64,000 nt of DNA from Bacteroidaceae bacterium (lineage in GTDB: Bacteria > Bacteroidota > Bacteroidia > Bacteroidales > Bacteroidaceae). The DNA lies in contig JAILQO010000057.1 of NCBI GenBank assembly GCA_024698925.1, positions 1-64,000 on the forward strand. The letters are read 5' to 3'. The notes beneath the pieces were generated by a model. That model was given only the letters and a program-made list of their open reading frames with translations, did no database searches and was not told the origin of the DNA. Made by a program: the position numbers and the translations under genes. Below, one piece after another: positions 25,541 through 34,729 of the stretch; within the stretch, counting starts at the first letter, position 1; each line of letters begins with the position of its first letter.

Positions 25541-28354
25541 ATGAAAATGCTCAACACAATCCTCAACCGGATTTTACGCCCCTCCATCACAGGGAGGGGT
25601 TGGGGGGTAGGTCTCCTCCTGTTAGTTTCTCTCCCAACCTTTGCTACCGATTGGAACGCCAAAACCGATACCGTGTGGGCTGGCCGTCACTATCGCGAGA
25701 TTAACGGTATAGCCACCGATGTATGCGACCAGAACACCACCGCTCGCTGGAACTATCCGACAGGCACCATGCTTGTCTATGGCCTTCGTATGCCGAATGG
25801 TCACGTTCGTGGCGACCTCACTGTGACGGTAGATAACGGACACGCCGTGAATCTCCATGTACGCATTCTCTATCCCGCTACCAATAGCGTTATCGTGGAC
25901 CACACGGTGAAAACAGCCGCAGGTAAGACCAGTAAGCAAACCATCGAGTTCCTGCCGGATACAGAGCTGGAGCATGACGGATGGTACCGCATGGAAGTGA
26001 CCAGTGACGATGCCAAGGACATCCTCACCATGCACCACCTGCTCTTCCAACGTACCTCCAGACAGACGGTTACCGATGCCAATTCGCTGATGACGCAGGC
26101 GGTACATCTATGGTGGAGTTCTACCGACCCAGGTGCCAATACCACCGAGGACCGCTACGACTGGGTCTATATGGAAGCCCGTGTTCCAGAGGCATTTAAG
26201 CAATCCTGCACCTACCAGATGACCATCGGTTCCTCTGGCCTATATTCCGGCATCCAGACCAACCACCTGTTGGCAGATGACTCCTGGACACATGCCGTAA
26301 TCTTCTCGGCATGGGACAATGGTGACGTGGATGTGGATAAGAACCTGCCCGACTACTTGCGGTCTGGCGCCCTGGACACAGGTGACGAAGCCTATGCCGT
26401 GCGCTTCGGCGGTGAGGGCACCGGTGCCAGCCTGCGCTATCCCGAGGGGCAGCGCTGGCAGACCGACCATTGGGTCCAGATGCTGCTCTACGAACGTCCG
26501 GACTACATGGAAACCGTTAGTACCGATGCAGAAGGGAAGACGACGGTGATGCCTTTCCGCAGCACGCTGCTGTCCTATTGGTACAAGCAGGCAGAGGAAA
26601 CCGAATGGCATTATTTTGGCACGCTCCGCATGGCCAATAACTACCGCATGGAAGGCAACAACTCAGGCCTTTACAGTTTCCTCGAGAACTGGTCCGGTTT
26701 TGGCGGCGACCTCTACCGTCGTGTCTATTACCGCAACGGCTGTATGCGCTCTGCGGCAAGCGGCAAGTGGTTCAGTCTCAACAAGGTGGGCTTCGGAAGC
26801 ACCGATAAGAATACACGTAATTCGCGCACCGACTATGGACACGGCGTGACCCGTTTATACGAGAACAGTTTCTATCTGGAGTCTGGCGGATATATCGCCA
26901 AGGACGACAGCGCCAATACCTATCCCTATGTGGCGCAGGGAAAGATGCCGTGGGTGGACACCATCAATATCCAAGCGCTGCGCGACCGCGTGGATAAGGC
27001 TGTCCTGCGCAACAACAACAAAGACATCCTGTTCCGCATCGAAGGGACCAGCGTCGTTTCAGACCCCGCCACATGGCAACTCATTGGTTACAGCGACGAG
27101 GAGACACAAGGTGAAGGCGACTACGGACGTGCTGCACAGATCCTGGACGGCAGCACGACGACGTACTACCGCAATCAGTACAATCCCACGTGGAAAGGTT
27201 TCCCGCACATGTTCTCCTTCGATGCTGGAGAACCCGTTACGGTGCGCAGTATCGGCCTTTACCAAAGTCAAGATGTCAATCACCGCGCCAAGGACATGCA
27301 ACTCTATCTCTCGGATGACGGCAAGAGCTGGACCAATAAATGCAAGGTCACATTCCCAGAATCCGATGCACCTTCCGTGGTGCTTCCTGAACCCGTCACC
27401 TCGCGCTATTTCCGCTTGCGCTTCACTTCGGGCTATGGCTGGAATGACGGACGTCTGGCCATCAACGAAGTCTATTTCAAGAACGAATACCGATTGGAGG
27501 ACATGAAGGTTCTAGCCTCTGAACTTCTGGCGCAGGAAGACTGCTTCAGCGGCTATCGCCCAGAGGACCTACAGACGCTGAAAGACGTCTATGAAGAAGG
27601 GCGTTGCACCGACCTGGAGGCCCTCAAATCCGCCATCGAAGCGTTGGGCGCGTCGGCATTGCCGCTGACGTGGGGTAATGTGGACAAAATCAGCCATATC
27701 AGTTCCTTCTCTGCCTATCAGTTGCATAATGTAGGTGGACTTGGTAATCTCGTTGTGGATGAGGCCGGTAAACTTACTCTCTCCGGCGCTACCGTCGAGG
27801 GCGCCTTGGAGGCTTACTGCCAGCCTACGCGTGTCTCGCAACCCTTGAACAACTGGCTCGTTTTGCGTTCCGAGCGTTTCGGCGAATACTACATCTACAA
27901 CCTCGGTGCCAAGAAGTACCTCAACCTGACTACCGACCGCGTCTATCAGCTCGCTGACGAGCCGCAGGCTTTTGCACTCACACTCCGCAACAGCGCTTTC
28001 ATGCTCGGCACTCGTGCAGCCCATGTCACCCTCAATGCAGCAGATTCCGAGGCTCCCGTCGCACCGTCATCACGTATTGATGACAGTTGCCTCTTTGAGT
28101 TGCGCAACAACTACGGCCTCTCGCCGACAGATCAGGAAATCTGTCAGCAACTGGCAGCCTGTGAAGGAGCGGTGCATGTCGGCGTGGGAGACATCGTGCC
28201 CGACGAGAATACACTCTTTGGAAAGCAAGTCAGCGTCTATAACCTCCAAGGCATCGAGGTTTGCCGTGCACCCTATGAGCGCATCCCGCGCCTCAAGCCC
28301 GGCACCTATGTCCTCAAAAGTGGCAAGAAAGTAGTCAAGAGACTAGTTCAATAA
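25541..28354 (+). CDS. multidomain secreted protein (DUF5077/DUF3472/F5-8C) with C-terminal tail
   Basis: 937 residues. The signal is the segment TGRGWGVGLLLLVSLPTFA, coded by a repeat element. Residues ~40-150 resemble DUF5077 and ~160-330 DUF3472 ('VHLWWSSTDPG', 'YDWVYMEARVPE', 'GIQTNHLLADDSWTHAVIFSAWD'); both are associated with carbohydrate-active proteins. Residues ~505-650 are an F5/8 type C (discoidin) domain ('AAQILDGSTTTYYRNQYNP', 'SIGLYQSQDVNHRAKDMQLYLSDDGKSW'), a sugar- or surface-binding module. Residues ~760-870 contain a 'YYIYNLGAKKYLNLTT' lectin-like repeat. The last ~40 residues ('VYNLQGIEVCRAPYERIP', 'LKPGTYVLKSGKKVVK') resemble secretion-associated C-terminal tails. It is predicted to bind or process extracellular polysaccharide. 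Confidence 0.75.
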   Translation: MKMLNTILNRILRPSITGRGWGVGLLLLVSLPTFATDWNAKTDTVWAGRHYREINGIATDVCDQNTTARWNYPTGTMLVYGLRMPNGHVRGDLTVTVDNGHAVNLHVRILYPATNSVIVDHTVKTAAGKTSKQTIEFLPDTELEHDGWYRMEVTSDDAKDILTMHHLLFQRTSRQTVTDANSLMTQAVHLWWSSTDPGANTTEDRYDWVYMEARVPEAFKQSCTYQMTIGSSGLYSGIQTNHLLADDSWTHAVIFSAWDNGDVDVDKNLPDYLRSGALDTGDEAYAVRFGGEGTGASLRYPEGQRWQTDHWVQMLLYERPDYMETVSTDAEGKTTVMPFRSTLLSYWYKQAEETEWHYFGTLRMANNYRMEGNNSGLYSFLENWSGFGGDLYRRVYYRNGCMRSAASGKWFSLNKVGFGSTDKNTRNSRTDYGHGVTRLYENSFYLESGGYIAKDDSANTYPYVAQGKMPWVDTINIQALRDRVDKAVLRNNNKDILFRIEGTSVVSDPATWQLIGYSDEETQGEGDYGRAAQILDGSTTTYYRNQYNPTWKGFPHMFSFDAGEPVTVRSIGLYQSQDVNHRAKDMQLYLSDDGKSWTNKCKVTFPESDAPSVVLPEPVTSRYFRLRFTSGYGWNDGRLAINEVYFKNEYRLEDMKVLASELLAQEDCFSGYRPEDLQTLKDVYEEGRCTDLEALKSAIEALGASALPLTWGNVDKISHISSFSAYQLHNVGGLGNLVVDEAGKLTLSGATVEGALEAYCQPTRVSQPLNNWLVLRSERFGEYYIYNLGAKKYLNLTTDRVYQLADEPQAFALTLRNSAFMLGTRAAHVTLNAADSEAPVAPSSRIDDSCLFELRNNYGLSPTDQEICQQLAACEGAVHVGVGDIVPDENTLFGKQVSVYNLQGIEVCRAPYERIPRLKPGTYVLKSGKKVVKRLVQ

Positions 28355-28375
28355 GGCCCACGAGCCATCTCCCTC

Positions 28376-28414
28376 AAAAAAAAGCCCTGCAGCCATTGCT
28401 GTTTGGGCTTTTTT
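28376..28414 (+). terminator. intrinsic terminator overlapping the ssrA promoter
   Basis: AAAAAAAAGCCC pairs with GGGCTTTTTT, with an inner CAGC/GCTG stem. The right arm overlaps the region between the -33 and -7 elements of the ssrA promoter. Confidence 0.8.
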
Positions 28415-28425
28415 CTTTACCTTTG
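28396..28425 (+). promoter_or_regulatory. ssrA promoter
   Basis: TTG (28396-28398), 19-bp spacer, TACCTTTG (28418-28425), ~26 bp before the mature tmRNA 5' end. A good Bacteroidales-type match. Confidence 0.7.
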
Positions 28426-28450
28426 CGCCGCAAAAGCAACACGCTATTCC

Positions 28451-28846
28451 GGGGCTGACATGGATTTGACAGCAGGATGAGGTGTTACGTAAGCACGCAG
28501 AGAGTCGCTGATCGCTCTCTTAAATCAATGGTCTGTCAAAGATTATCTGGCGAAACTCGTTACGCTCTCGCTGCTTGATTGAAGTATAGTAGATCGGCCT
28601 ATCGCGGCACAAGGTGCTGCGACGAGACATCACTCAGAGGCTAAAGCCCCAAAGCGCTCTGGCTCAGTGGTGCAGCTAAATTGGGGATAGTCGTATGTGG
28701 CCTCGCACAGACGGCGAAATTTTAGAGGATAAGGCACAGGTTGGTGGTCCAGGTCTTGCCCGTGTTCGAAAATTCAGTCTGGAATAAGCGTGTAGAAAGC
28801 GTAGGACGTCCCTGTTTGGACGAGGGTTCAATTCCCTCCAGCTCCA
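28451..28846 (+). ncRNA. ssrA: tmRNA
   Basis: The 5' end GGGGCTG.CATGG.TTTGACAG and 3' end GTTCAATTCCC..CAGCTCCA form the tRNA-like half (GGGGCTG pairs with CAGCTCC). The tag frame at 28549-28578 reads GGC GAA ACT CGT TAC GCT CTC GCT GCT TGA, i.e. GETRYALAA, close to Bacteroidetes tags (GETNYALAA, GENNYALAA). CCA is not genome-encoded and must be added after processing. It rescues stalled ribosomes. Confidence 0.95.
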
Positions 28847-28960
28847 CTACGTTCCGCTATCGGGAATTGACCCATTTGTGGTTATATTTGGCAGCATTCC
28901 ATGCTGCTGGTCCCTCCAGCTCCAAAAGAAAACACATTTTCTACGGCGGGAATTGACCCT
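28828..28960. repeat. duplicated ssrA 3' end and flank
   Basis: TCCCTCCAGCTCCA occurs at 28833-28846 (tmRNA end) and again at 28911-28924. Each is followed, after different short spacers, by CGGGAATTGACCC (28861 and 28948). Between the copies is a perfect GCAGCAT..ATGCTGC hairpin (28892-28908). This looks like a scar of an integration event at ssrA or a segmental duplication. Confidence 0.6.
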
Positions 28961-29059
28961 CCTGCCGTTTTTTTTAGGGTATTCCTACAATAAAAAGACG
29001 ACTTTTGAGTTATATTTATATAACTTGGAAATTTCTGCGCGCAAGCGGACCCTCACAAT

Positions 29060-29695
29060 ATGATTCAACAGACTACTCTCGATATTGAAATTACAGATGG
29101 TATGAGCAGGGCAGAGCGCGGTGTTAAACGTTGTTTTGACGTCGTCTTTGCCCTGCTTGGCCTCATACTGTTATCCCCGTTGTTCCTCATAATCTTCGTG
29201 CTACTGAAGGTGAAGTCCAGCGAGCCGGTATTTTTCAGCCAGGAACGCATTGGTTACGGCGCTCGTCCATTTAGGATCCTGAAGTTCCGCACGATGGTAT
29301 CTGACATAGAAGAGGGTGGGGTGCCCATGCTGGCACAACGCGATGATCCGCGTCTGTTGCCGCTGGGACGTTTCCTGCGTGAATACCACCTGGACGAACT
29401 GCCGCAGCTATGGAATATCCTGTGTGGTGAGATGAGCTTCGTTGGACCTCGTCCAGAACGACAGTATTTCATCGACCAGATTCTACGTGAAAACAGCGAC
29501 TACCGCTATATCTTCCGTATGCGCCCAGGCGCTACATCCATGGCAACCCTCTACAACGGTTATACAGACACGTTGGATAAGATGCTCATTCGATTACAGA
29601 TGGACCTCGACTACTACCAAAAACGCTCGCTGGCCGTGGACGCCAGAATCCTTGGCATCACAGCGAAATATATCATCTTCAGTAAGAAATTCTAA
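29060..29695 (+). CDS. undecaprenyl-phosphate sugar-1-phosphate transferase
   Basis: 211 residues of the bacterial sugar transferase family (WcaJ/PglC catalytic core). A single hydrophobic reentrant segment (VKRCFDVVFALLGLILLSPLFLIIFVLL, ~22-50) is followed by 'FFSQERIGYGARPFRILKFRTM' and 'LGRFLREYHLDELPQLWNILCGEMSFVGPRPE'. It transfers a phospho-sugar to undecaprenyl phosphate on the cytoplasmic face, starting repeat-unit synthesis. It lacks the N-terminal domain of full-length WcaJ. It is the first gene of the polysaccharide operon; an 18-bp gap leads to the export gene. Confidence 0.9.
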   Translation: MIQQTTLDIEITDGMSRAERGVKRCFDVVFALLGLILLSPLFLIIFVLLKVKSSEPVFFSQERIGYGARPFRILKFRTMVSDIEEGGVPMLAQRDDPRLLPLGRFLREYHLDELPQLWNILCGEMSFVGPRPERQYFIDQILRENSDYRYIFRMRPGATSMATLYNGYTDTLDKMLIRLQMDLDYYQKRSLAVDARILGITAKYIIFSKKF

Positions 29696-29712
29696 GAAAC
29701 AATCAATAAGCG

Positions 29713-32295
29713 ATGAAAAAGAAAATACTCCTCCTGATGTTGGCATCCATTGCCTGGTACATGCCTGCCGCAGCGCAGTCTATGTCGGACAACCAGCTCA
29801 TCCAGTATGTGCAGTCTGAGATGGAAAAAGGTACGGCCCAGCAGACCATCGTCAAGAACCTAATCAAGCGTGGTGTCACGACACAGCAACTGCAGCGTGT
29901 GCGTCGTAAGATGGAAGCTGAACAGCAACAGCTCGGTGCTTCTGACCTCATGGGTAAGACCGATGACACACGACTCCGTGGTACACAGAATAAACAGAAC
30001 CAAACCCTCACGCAGGCTGAGAAGGATAAGCAGCAGCAACAACGCGACCGCCTGTCAATGGGCGGCGTACGCCAAGGTCTTACTCCTGCAGAGGAACGAC
30101 GTCTCTCCCAGAAGGATCGTGAAGTTCTGATGACGAGTGAAGGTAAGTTCCTCGGCTTCGAGGAAGAGGTGGAGTATGATGACGAGCTCTGGACGATTCC
30201 ACGTGAGGAGCAGGTCTTTGGCCGTAACCTCTTCAACCAGAAGGACCTCTCTTTTGAGCCGAGTCAGAATATAGCCACGCCACCAAACTACCGCTTAGGT
30301 CCCGGCGACAACGTCATCATCGATGTTTGGGGCGCCTCACAGCAAACCTTCCGCTGCGAGGTGTCGCCCGATGGTACCGTGACCATTGAGGGCGTAGGTC
30401 CTATCGTCATTGGCGGACTCTCTGTAACAGAGGCTACAAAACGGGTGAAGGCCCAGCTGGGACGATACTATGCCGACTGTCAGGTGAGTCTGAGTCTAGG
30501 CGAGACACGCAGCATCATCGTGCAGGTAATGGGTGAGGTACTGCGCCCCGGCACCTATACGATGAGCAGCCTCTCCTCTGCTTTCAACGCCTTGTATGCG
30601 GCAGGCGGTATCAGCGATGTAGGTACGTTGCGTGACATCAAGGTCTATCGTGGCGGTAAGTGCGTTGGCACCGTCGATGTCTATGAATATCTGGAGAATG
30701 GTAATGCCGGTGGTGACATCCACCTGCAGGATAACGACGTCATCATCGTTGGACCCTACGACTGCCTTGTCGCGGTGCGCGGTAAGGTGAAACGTCCCAT
30801 GTTCTATGAGATGAAGAGCACAGAGAGTGTGAAGCGTGTGCTGCAGTTTGCCGGTGGCTTTGCGGGCGATGCCTTCACGAAGAATGTACGTCTGGTGCGT
30901 AAGGCTGGTGATGAGTATAGCGTCCATACCATCGATGAATTTGAGATGGGTAGCTTCATGCTGGCTGACGGTGACAGCCTTTATGTGGATAGCGTGATTC
31001 CACGTTTCCGCAATATGGTAGAAGTGCGTGGTGCCGTAAAACATCCGGGCATGTACCAGATGGACGGTCGCATTCAAAGCGTGCGTGACTTGCTCCTCAT
31101 CTCCGAAGGCCTGCGTGAAGATGCTTTCACGGAGCGTGCTGTCATGCATCGCGAGAAGGATGACTTGACACTGGAGATGGTGTCCATTGATGTTCAGGGT
31201 ATTCTGGCCGGTACGACGCCTGACATCGCCCTACGCAAGAACGATGTTCTCTTTATCCCCAGCAAAACCGATATGCGTGGTGAAGAGACACTTTATATCA
31301 ACGGTGAGGTCAACTACCCAGGTAACTATAAATTCGCGGAGAATACTACTGTTCAGGACCTGATTCTGCAGGCTGGCGGTTTGACGCGCTCCGCTTCTAC
31401 GGCGAAGGTTGACGTATTCCGCAGGAATTTCGACCCTGGAGCACAGGCAAGTGGCAAGAATCTGGCCAGCATGTATTCCTTCAACCTCGCCAATGGCTTC
31501 CTTATCGAGGATACGATCTTCGCGCTACAGCCCTATGATGAGGTGCAGGTGCGTAAGAGCCCGGCATACAACGAACAGCAAAATGTCAGCGTCTCCGGTT
31601 GTGTGAACTTCCCTGGTGAATATGCGATGACGAATAAGGAATTCCGCCTGAGTAACCTCGTAAGCATGGCTGGCGGACTCTCGGAACTGGCTTATGCTAA
31701 GGGCGCCCGACTCATCCGTGAGATGACAGAGGAGGAACGCGAGCAACGTGAGAAATCGCTGCAAACCTCGCAGATATCGCTCTTGGAGCAAGGTCTGGAC
31801 AGCGACAAGGAATTCAACCGTGTGCTGGCAGACTCTCTTCTGGACCTAAAGATGAATAGTGGATTTGAATATCCCGTGGCAGTGAATCTGGAGGATGCTA
31901 TGGCAAATCCGGGAAGTAACAGCGACGTTGTCTTGCGCGCCAATGACCGCCTCGTTGTTCCACAGTTCTCGAATACTGTGCAGGTTTCTGGTGAGGTCAT
32001 GTACCCCATCTCCATCACTTACCGTAAGGGCAAGGGCCTGAAATACTATATCAACCGTGCCGGCGGCTACAGTAAGAAGGCCAGTAAGGGACAGACCTAT
32101 GCCATCTACATGAATGGTTCGGTGGATAAACTGGGACGCATCGCTTCAGGTGCTTCCATTGAGCCAGGTACGCAGATAGTGGTACCTACTAAACCTAAGA
32201 AAAATGGTATGTCAGCCGCTGAGATTTCTGTGCTCGGTACAGCCACAGCCAGCTTGACCACCATGATTATTGCCATCATCAACCTGTTGAAGTGA
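29713..32295 (+). CDS. polysaccharide export outer-membrane protein with multiple SLBB domains
   Basis: 860 residues. A Sec signal (ILLLMLASIAWYMPAAAQS), a Gln/Arg-rich helical region (~60-130), a Poly_export domain beginning 'NYRLGPGDNVIIDVWGASQQTF' (~193), then several SLBB repeats ('VMGEVLRPGTYTM', 'VRGAVKHPGMYQMDG', 'INGEVNYPGNYKFAENTTVQDLILQAGGL', 'VSGCVNFPGEYAM', 'VSGEVMYPISITYRKG') and a C-terminal hydrophobic tail. It is a Wza-like conduit but about twice as long as the second Wza lipoprotein at 51.9 kb. No lipobox cysteine was seen. It precedes wzz by 2 bp. Confidence 0.92.
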   Translation: MKKKILLLMLASIAWYMPAAAQSMSDNQLIQYVQSEMEKGTAQQTIVKNLIKRGVTTQQLQRVRRKMEAEQQQLGASDLMGKTDDTRLRGTQNKQNQTLTQAEKDKQQQQRDRLSMGGVRQGLTPAEERRLSQKDREVLMTSEGKFLGFEEEVEYDDELWTIPREEQVFGRNLFNQKDLSFEPSQNIATPPNYRLGPGDNVIIDVWGASQQTFRCEVSPDGTVTIEGVGPIVIGGLSVTEATKRVKAQLGRYYADCQVSLSLGETRSIIVQVMGEVLRPGTYTMSSLSSAFNALYAAGGISDVGTLRDIKVYRGGKCVGTVDVYEYLENGNAGGDIHLQDNDVIIVGPYDCLVAVRGKVKRPMFYEMKSTESVKRVLQFAGGFAGDAFTKNVRLVRKAGDEYSVHTIDEFEMGSFMLADGDSLYVDSVIPRFRNMVEVRGAVKHPGMYQMDGRIQSVRDLLLISEGLREDAFTERAVMHREKDDLTLEMVSIDVQGILAGTTPDIALRKNDVLFIPSKTDMRGEETLYINGEVNYPGNYKFAENTTVQDLILQAGGLTRSASTAKVDVFRRNFDPGAQASGKNLASMYSFNLANGFLIEDTIFALQPYDEVQVRKSPAYNEQQNVSVSGCVNFPGEYAMTNKEFRLSNLVSMAGGLSELAYAKGARLIREMTEEEREQREKSLQTSQISLLEQGLDSDKEFNRVLADSLLDLKMNSGFEYPVAVNLEDAMANPGSNSDVVLRANDRLVVPQFSNTVQVSGEVMYPISITYRKGKGLKYYINRAGGYSKKASKGQTYAIYMNGSVDKLGRIASGASIEPGTQIVVPTKPKKNGMSAAEISVLGTATASLTTMIIAIINLLK

Positions 32296-32297
32296 TT

Positions 32298-33362
32298 ATG
32301 GAAAAAGAGAAATCCTATAAAGTTATAGATCTCCGAGAGATTGCAAAACAACTATGGGCTCGCAAAGGCCTGTTCGTCAAGGTCTGGATAGTGACGCTCA
32401 TCACCTCTGTGGCGTGGATATTCCCACAGCCTCGTACTTATGACACTAGCCTGACGTTGGCGCCGGAAACGAGTAACGAAATATCTGGTGGCTCGTTGGG
32501 AAGCCTTGCATCCTCTTTTGGCATCAATATTGGCAATATGACCAATAACGATGCTATCTATCCGCTCCTGTACCCAGATGTGGTCAGCTCCAATGATTTT
32601 ATTGTCGGCTTGTTTGATGTTCCGGTGAAAACCATCGACGGAGAGGTGGAGACCGACTACCTAACCTATTTGGTGAAACACCAGAAATCTTCGTTCTGGT
32701 CATATCCTAAGAAATGGGTGAACAGTGCATTGGAGACGCTGAAGTCTGAAGACGACCGCCGTCCTATCGGTGGCGCATCGGGTAAGGTAGATCCTTATCG
32801 TCTGTCACGCAAAGAGGAGGCCTTAGTGAAGTCGCTACGTCATATGATTCATTGCAGCGTGGATAAAAAGACCGATGTCATTACCATTAGTGTCACGGAT
32901 CAGGATCCGTTGGTCTGCGCAACTATTTGCGATAGTGTTCGTGCCCGCCTGCAAAACTTTATCATCAGCTACCGTACCAGTAAGGCCCGCAATGACGTAG
33001 AATACTACACGCGCATGGCCGCAGAAACCTATAAGGAATACCAGAGCGCGCTGGATGCCTACAGTCATTTCTGCGATACCCATCGCGATGTCATCCTGCA
33101 GACCATGCAGTCGCGGCGCGATGAGCTGGAGAATGAGATGTCGATGAAATTCCAAACCTATACGGTGATCAATACGCAGCTGGATGCTGCCAAGGCTAAA
33201 GTGCAAGAGCGTACTCCCGCTTTCACCATCCTTCAGAACGCTTCTGTCCCGTCGAAGCCTTCCAAACCCAAGCGTGTGATGTTTGTTTTTATCATGCTTT
33301 TCCTGGCTTCTATCGGCACCGCGTTGTTTGTTGCTAGAAAGGAATTACATTTCAGCTTCTAA
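32298..33362 (+). CDS. Wzz-type chain-length determinant
   Basis: 354 residues from the ATG at 32298; a GTG at 32292 opens the frame but overlaps the upstream stop. Two TM helices flank a periplasmic coiled-coil domain: TM1 ~28-45 (VWIVTLITSVAWIF) and TM2 near the C-terminus (VMFVFIMLFLASIGTALFV), preceded by 'VPSKPSKPKR', the conserved pre-TM2 motif. There is no C-terminal kinase domain; the kinase is on a separate Wzc at 49.1 kb. It likely regulates polymer length with the Wzy gene downstream. Confidence 0.9.
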   Translation: MEKEKSYKVIDLREIAKQLWARKGLFVKVWIVTLITSVAWIFPQPRTYDTSLTLAPETSNEISGGSLGSLASSFGINIGNMTNNDAIYPLLYPDVVSSNDFIVGLFDVPVKTIDGEVETDYLTYLVKHQKSSFWSYPKKWVNSALETLKSEDDRRPIGGASGKVDPYRLSRKEEALVKSLRHMIHCSVDKKTDVITISVTDQDPLVCATICDSVRARLQNFIISYRTSKARNDVEYYTRMAAETYKEYQSALDAYSHFCDTHRDVILQTMQSRRDELENEMSMKFQTYTVINTQLDAAKAKVQERTPAFTILQNASVPSKPSKPKRVMFVFIMLFLASIGTALFVARKELHFSF

Positions 33363-33376
33363 TCCTATCTCTCATC

Positions 33377-34723
33377 GTGGCATTGCTCACACGCCTAACC
33401 CGCTTTTTGAATCTGTCCAGTACCAAAGAAGCCATCGTGCAAAACCTCTTCTGGGCAGTCTTGGGCAAGATTGTCAGCTTGCTCAGCGGTTTGTTGGTGG
33501 GTATAATTGTCGCCCGATATTTGGGGCCGGAACAATATGGACTGATGGATTATGTCATCAGTTATGTTTTCCTGTTCCAGTCTTTTGCCATCTTTGGGCT
33601 TGATGGCATTGAGATTCGAGAAGAGGCGCGTGGGCATGAACCCTTCCCCGTCATTATCGGTACGGCCTTCACACTCAAGGTGGTGCTGGCCATGATCTTT
33701 ATGGCGGCTGTCATCATCACCTCTTGGTTCATGGAGGCCGACGGTTACACAACGCTTTTGGTAGCGGTTTATTCGCTGTCCATAGTCTTTAATACATTAG
33801 GCGTCATCCGCAATTATTTCACAGCTATCGTGCAGAATGAGTACGTGGTTAAGGCTGAGATTGCACGTACACTCATCGGAATCGTTATTAAAGTTGCCCT
33901 TTTGCTATGCCATGCATCGTTGACCATCTTCATGGTGGCTTATATGTTCGACTTTGTGCTTGTTGCCAGCGGTTATGTCATGGCCTATCGTTCCAAGGTC
34001 GGGCGAATAAGGGATTGGCGTTTTGATGCCGATGTGGCTCGCTACTTATTACGAGAGTCCTTTCCCTTGTTGCTCACCAATGTTGCCGTCATCGTTTATC
34101 AGCGTATTGACCATGTCATGATTGGTCAGATGATCGATAAGGTAGCCGTTGGCTATTATTCTGTAGCGTCACGTTTCGTGGAGGTCCTGATTTATATCCC
34201 CATGATGTTGGCGCAGACCATTACTCCGGTCCTTGTGAGTGCACGTGAACGGAGTGAGCAGGAATACATCCATAAAGGTCAGCAATTCATGAATCTCTCC
34301 TTGTGGAGTTCATTCTTGGTCGCTGGGCTAACCTCGCTATTATCTTATTGGGTGGTGCGTTACACCTTCGGTACCGAATATTTGCCGGCAGTCGCAGTAC
34401 TGCAGGTACTGTCGTTCAAGGCTGCTAGTGTAGCATTGTCCAATACGGCGGGAGCCATGCTGGTCACAGAGGGCTTGCAGCGTTGGGCCATCTTGCGTGA
34501 TGGACTCGGTTGCATCGTATGCGTAGTTTTGAACTATCTTCTCCTTCCTCGTTACGGTATTATGGCAGCGGCTTTTGTGGCTATCGCGAGCAACGTGGCA
34601 GCTGGCTATCTTGCTGATGCGCTCATTCCTGCTTACCGCCACCTTTTCGTCCGTCAGACGAAAGCCCTGCTCTTAGGGTGGCGTGATATGGCACATGTCT
34701 TAGATCTCTTTAAACGGAACTGA
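33377..34723 (+). CDS. Wzx-type flippase
   Basis: 448 residues starting with GTG at 33377; no nearer ATG exists before the first TM. It has 12-14 predicted hydrophobic segments and the PST/MATE-like N-terminal 'NLFWAVLGKIVSLLSGLLVGIIVARYLGPEQYGLMDYV', typical of polysaccharide repeat-unit flippases. It moves undecaprenyl-linked repeat units across the inner membrane. Operon context: 14 bp after wzz and 6 bp before the polymerase-like gene. Confidence 0.9.
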   Translation: MALLTRLTRFLNLSSTKEAIVQNLFWAVLGKIVSLLSGLLVGIIVARYLGPEQYGLMDYVISYVFLFQSFAIFGLDGIEIREEARGHEPFPVIIGTAFTLKVVLAMIFMAAVIITSWFMEADGYTTLLVAVYSLSIVFNTLGVIRNYFTAIVQNEYVVKAEIARTLIGIVIKVALLLCHASLTIFMVAYMFDFVLVASGYVMAYRSKVGRIRDWRFDADVARYLLRESFPLLLTNVAVIVYQRIDHVMIGQMIDKVAVGYYSVASRFVEVLIYIPMMLAQTITPVLVSARERSEQEYIHKGQQFMNLSLWSSFLVAGLTSLLSYWVVRYTFGTEYLPAVAVLQVLSFKAASVALSNTAGAMLVTEGLQRWAILRDGLGCIVCVVLNYLLLPRYGIMAAAFVAIASNVAAGYLADALIPAYRHLFVRQTKALLLGWRDMAHVLDLFKRN

Positions 34724-34729
34724 CGAAGT

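Noticed and set aside
28741..28956. 71-codon frame over the ssrA 3' end
   Set aside because: It spans the tmRNA tRNA-like domain and its duplicated flank, so it is not a protein gene.
32292..32297. GTG start for Wzz
   Set aside because: The ATG two codons later avoids overlap with the export gene stop and is the normal start.
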